Source: an uncultured Prevotella sp.
GTDB taxonomy: Bacteria > Bacteroidota > Bacteroidia > Bacteroidales > Bacteroidaceae
Assembly: GCA_937880835.1 (NCBI GenBank)
Contig: CALGRN010000345.1
Span: 1-17,300 of the forward strand
Direction of reading: 5' to 3'
Length of the DNA: 17,300 nt
Shown here: positions 16,009 to 17,300 of the stretch, in pieces
Layout of the letters: each line of letters starts with the position of its first letter
Numbering within the stretch: the stretch's first letter is position 1
Notes under the pieces: generated by a model
The model's input: only the letters and a program-made list of their open reading frames with translations
What the model was told of the DNA's origin: nothing
Databases searched by the model: none
Position numbers and translations under genes: made by a program

Positions 16009-16075
16009 AAAAAAGAAAAAGCTGAAAGATAAAAGAATAAGAGTGTAAAAACTCTTAGCTTTTAACTTTTCAGCT
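16009..16075 (-). terminator. Long terminator-like hairpin just before miaA
   Basis: Left arm segments AGCTGAAA (16020-16027), TAAAAG (16030-16035) and TAAGAGT (16038-16044) pair with ACTCTTA (16051-16057), CTTTTA (16059-16064) and TTTCAGCT (16068-16075). This makes about 21 base pairs with small internal loops and a 6-nt loop GTAAAA. On the minus strand it is followed by TTTTTCTTTTTT (16020 to 16009). It is the likely end of the lpxC-fabZ/lpxA transcript, or an attenuator in the miaA leader. Confidence 0.7.
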
Positions 16076-16167
16076 CCTATTTGTTTTTAACGTGAGTTAG
16101 ACGAGTTCATTTTAAAATAAGATAATTTCTATATGCCAAAGAATATTATTCTGCAATTTATCGGAAC

Positions 16168-16184
16168 GCATTATCAGATAATGC
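16168..16184. promoter_or_regulatory. Perfect 17-bp palindrome, operator-like
   Basis: GCATTATC-A-GATAATGC is an 8-bp inverted repeat around one central base, too tight for an RNA hairpin loop but suited to a dimeric DNA-binding protein. It lies in the 414-bp gap between lpxA and miaA, about 175 bp before the miaA start. No regulator can be assigned. Confidence 0.4.
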
Positions 16185-16258
16185 AACATACACAGTCAAC
16201 ACATAAAAGCAACACTCTGTATAATGTTGGAAAACAGACACTCTGCAAACGGTTTCCC

Positions 16259-16340
16259 GAAAGCTATTGTTTCGTAATGCAAAAGGATAACTTTCAAAGT
16301 GTAAAAGCATAACTTTTATGATGCAAAACAACTGCTTTTA
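16259..16340. repeat. Phased 22-bp repeat array, family A, second locus
   Basis: Units start at 16259 (GAAAGCTATTGTTTCG), 16279 (GCAAAAGGATAACTTTC), 16301 (GTAAAAGCATAACTTTTA) and 16323 (GCAAAACAACTGCTTTTA); the last three are exactly 22 bp apart. The 16279 unit is the exact reverse complement of the unit at 4580, and the 16259 unit matches the 4558 unit over its first 14 bases. Here one unit is forward and three are inverted, the opposite balance to the first locus. It lies 68 bp past the lpxA stop. Confidence 0.88.
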
Positions 16341-16407
16341 GAATATGTCTTATAAAATGGTTATTTTCAACTGAATTAAATTGAATTCATCCACGTTATT
16401 GTAACAT

Positions 16408-17178
16408 CTATCGTATTATACCTCGCTTGGAAGATTCAACAAAGTCTATTATATATTGTATTTCTTTTACTATTCTGATATTCTTGCGAATTTCATCAAG
16501 TCCTTCTGCTATCACGCCTTTGGAATAAAGACATCTGTATGCCTCATGTATCAAGTCTATCAGTTCATTGCTGAAACCATGACGACGAAGACCGACAATA
16601 TTTACACCTGCATATCTTATTGGTTCTTTTCCCGCTATAATATAAGGTGGAATGTCTTGACTGAAACGGCTGCCCCCTTGTATCATTACATAACCGCCTA
16701 TATGACAAAACTGATGGCACAAAACTGCGGCACTTATTATAGCATTGTCATCAACAGTCACTTCACCGGCAAACTTCGTAGAGTTGCCAATTATCGTATT
16801 ACTTCCTATAACGCAGTCATGGGCTATGTGCATATTCTCCATAAAGAGATTATTGCTTCCCACAATAGTAGTACCTTTTGAAGCCGTACCACGTGATATG
16901 GTAACATTCTCCCGTATGCTGTTATTGTCGCCGATTTCGCAAATGGTATCTTCGTTTCTGAATTTCAGGTCCTGTGGCTTTGTTGATAAACTCGCACCGG
17001 GAAAGACTTCATTTCCATTTCCGATTCTTGCACCATAATTTACCGTGACACTATTCTGAAAAACATTGTCATCTCCAATAACAGTGTTTTTATCAATGTA
17101 ACAAAACGGACCTATTATATTATTTTTTCCGATTTTTGCCTCAGGATGTACAAAAGCCAATGGACTTATATTATTCAT
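16408..17178 (-). CDS. lpxA: UDP-N-acetylglucosamine acyltransferase LpxA
   Basis: The 256-residue protein catalyses the first step of lipid A synthesis, moving a 3-hydroxyacyl chain from acyl carrier protein to the 3-position of UDP-GlcNAc in the cytoplasm. It is a trimeric left-handed beta-helix; hexapeptide repeats fill residues about 8-165 (for example PEAKIGKNNIIGPFCYI and TVIGDDNVF). The active-site motif MENMHIAHDC contains His117 and the catalytic His120, matching His122 and His125 of E. coli. The C-terminal helical part begins at GVNIVGLRRHGFS (191-203). By eye, the residue matching the E. coli acyl-length ruler Gly173 is Arg171 in QGGSRFSQDIPPY, consistent with a different acyl chain length. 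It follows lpxC-fabZ by 52 bp on the same strand and is very probably co-transcribed. Confidence 0.98.
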   Translation of the reverse strand: MNNISPLAFVHPEAKIGKNNIIGPFCYIDKNTVIGDDNVFQNSVTVNYGARIGNGNEVFPGASLSTKPQDLKFRNEDTICEIGDNNSIRENVTISRGTASKGTTIVGSNNLFMENMHIAHDCVIGSNTIIGNSTKFAGEVTVDDNAIISAAVLCHQFCHIGGYVMIQGGSRFSQDIPPYIIAGKEPIRYAGVNIVGLRRHGFSNELIDLIHEAYRCLYSKGVIAEGLDEIRKNIRIVKEIQYIIDFVESSKRGIIR

Positions 17179-17230
17179 ATTATTCTATTACACTATACTA
17201 TATATTATGAACATTACTCAAACCATACTG

Positions 17231-17300
17231 TTATTTGTTCTTCACAATCTGTGCGGTGAATGTTGCTTCCGAAACTACATGGTCGACAACAAACACATAT
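17231..17300 (-). CDS. C-terminal end of LpxC-FabZ fusion protein (partial)
   Basis: Only the last 22 residues are in the window: YVFVVDHVVSEATFTAQIVKNK and a TAA stop. The ending EATFTAQIVKNK matches what I know of the FabZ half of the Bacteroidota LpxC-FabZ fusion, which joins UDP-3-O-acyl-GlcNAc deacetylase to 3-hydroxyacyl-ACP dehydratase. Position directly before lpxA on the same strand supports this. A stand-alone FabZ cannot be excluded from 22 residues. Confidence 0.8.
   Translation of the reverse strand, partial: YVFVVDHVVSEATFTAQIVKNK

Overview
The window looks like a chromosomal segment of a Bacteroidales bacterium, most likely Prevotellaceae (Prevotella in the broad sense). The evidence is: a SprA/Sov gene of the type IX secretion system, which is restricted to Bacteroidota; the tail of an LpxC-FabZ fusion followed by lpxA and miaA, an order I associate with Bacteroidales; a secreted protein ending in the short GKGIYIRDGKKVVK-type tail common in Prevotella; promoter-like boxes of the Bacteroidota form TAnnTTTG; a general lack of Shine-Dalgarno sites; and very AT-rich intergenic DNA. 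The genus call is inference.

Layout. Nearly everything reads on the minus strand. At the left edge, ruvA (1794-2408) is followed by the N-terminal quarter of sprA (1-1706, running off the window). A 554-bp divergent gap (2409-2962) separates ruvA from the only plus-strand protein gene, a patatin-like lipid acyl hydrolase with central membrane segments (2963-4513). The gap also holds an orphan promoter box, two 23-bp tandem repeats and a terminator-like hairpin that together could make a short RNA. A three-gene glycosyltransferase operon (7632 down to 4662; two GT-A family 2 enzymes, then a GT-B enzyme) probably builds a surface glycan. An AT-rich gap (7633-8102) follows, with a well-formed minus-strand promoter and a hairpin. 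Next comes a secreted choice-of-anchor J protein (8103-9500), a probable type IX cargo. The pair lepA and a Crp/Fnr-type regulator (12218 down to 9819) ends in a clear intrinsic terminator. Then come a class A penicillin-binding protein (12555-15038), miaA (15088-15993), lpxA (16408-17178) and the last 22 codons of lpxC-fabZ.

How the genes relate. Most are envelope functions: lipid A synthesis (LpxC-FabZ, LpxA), peptidoglycan synthesis (PBP1A), surface glycan assembly (glycosyltransferases), protein export to the surface (SprA) and a likely exported product. RuvA, LepA and MiaA are core DNA-repair, translation and tRNA-modification genes.

The most unusual content is between genes. Four intergenic gaps carry short arrays of imperfectly palindromic units spaced by 22 or 23 bp, about two helical turns. 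Family A occurs at 4536-4616 and 16259-16340, which share one exact 17-mer in inverted orientation. Family B is at 12384-12460 and family C at 2735-2777. I do not know a described function for them. I saw no tRNA, rRNA, CRISPR array, insertion sequence or defence cluster.
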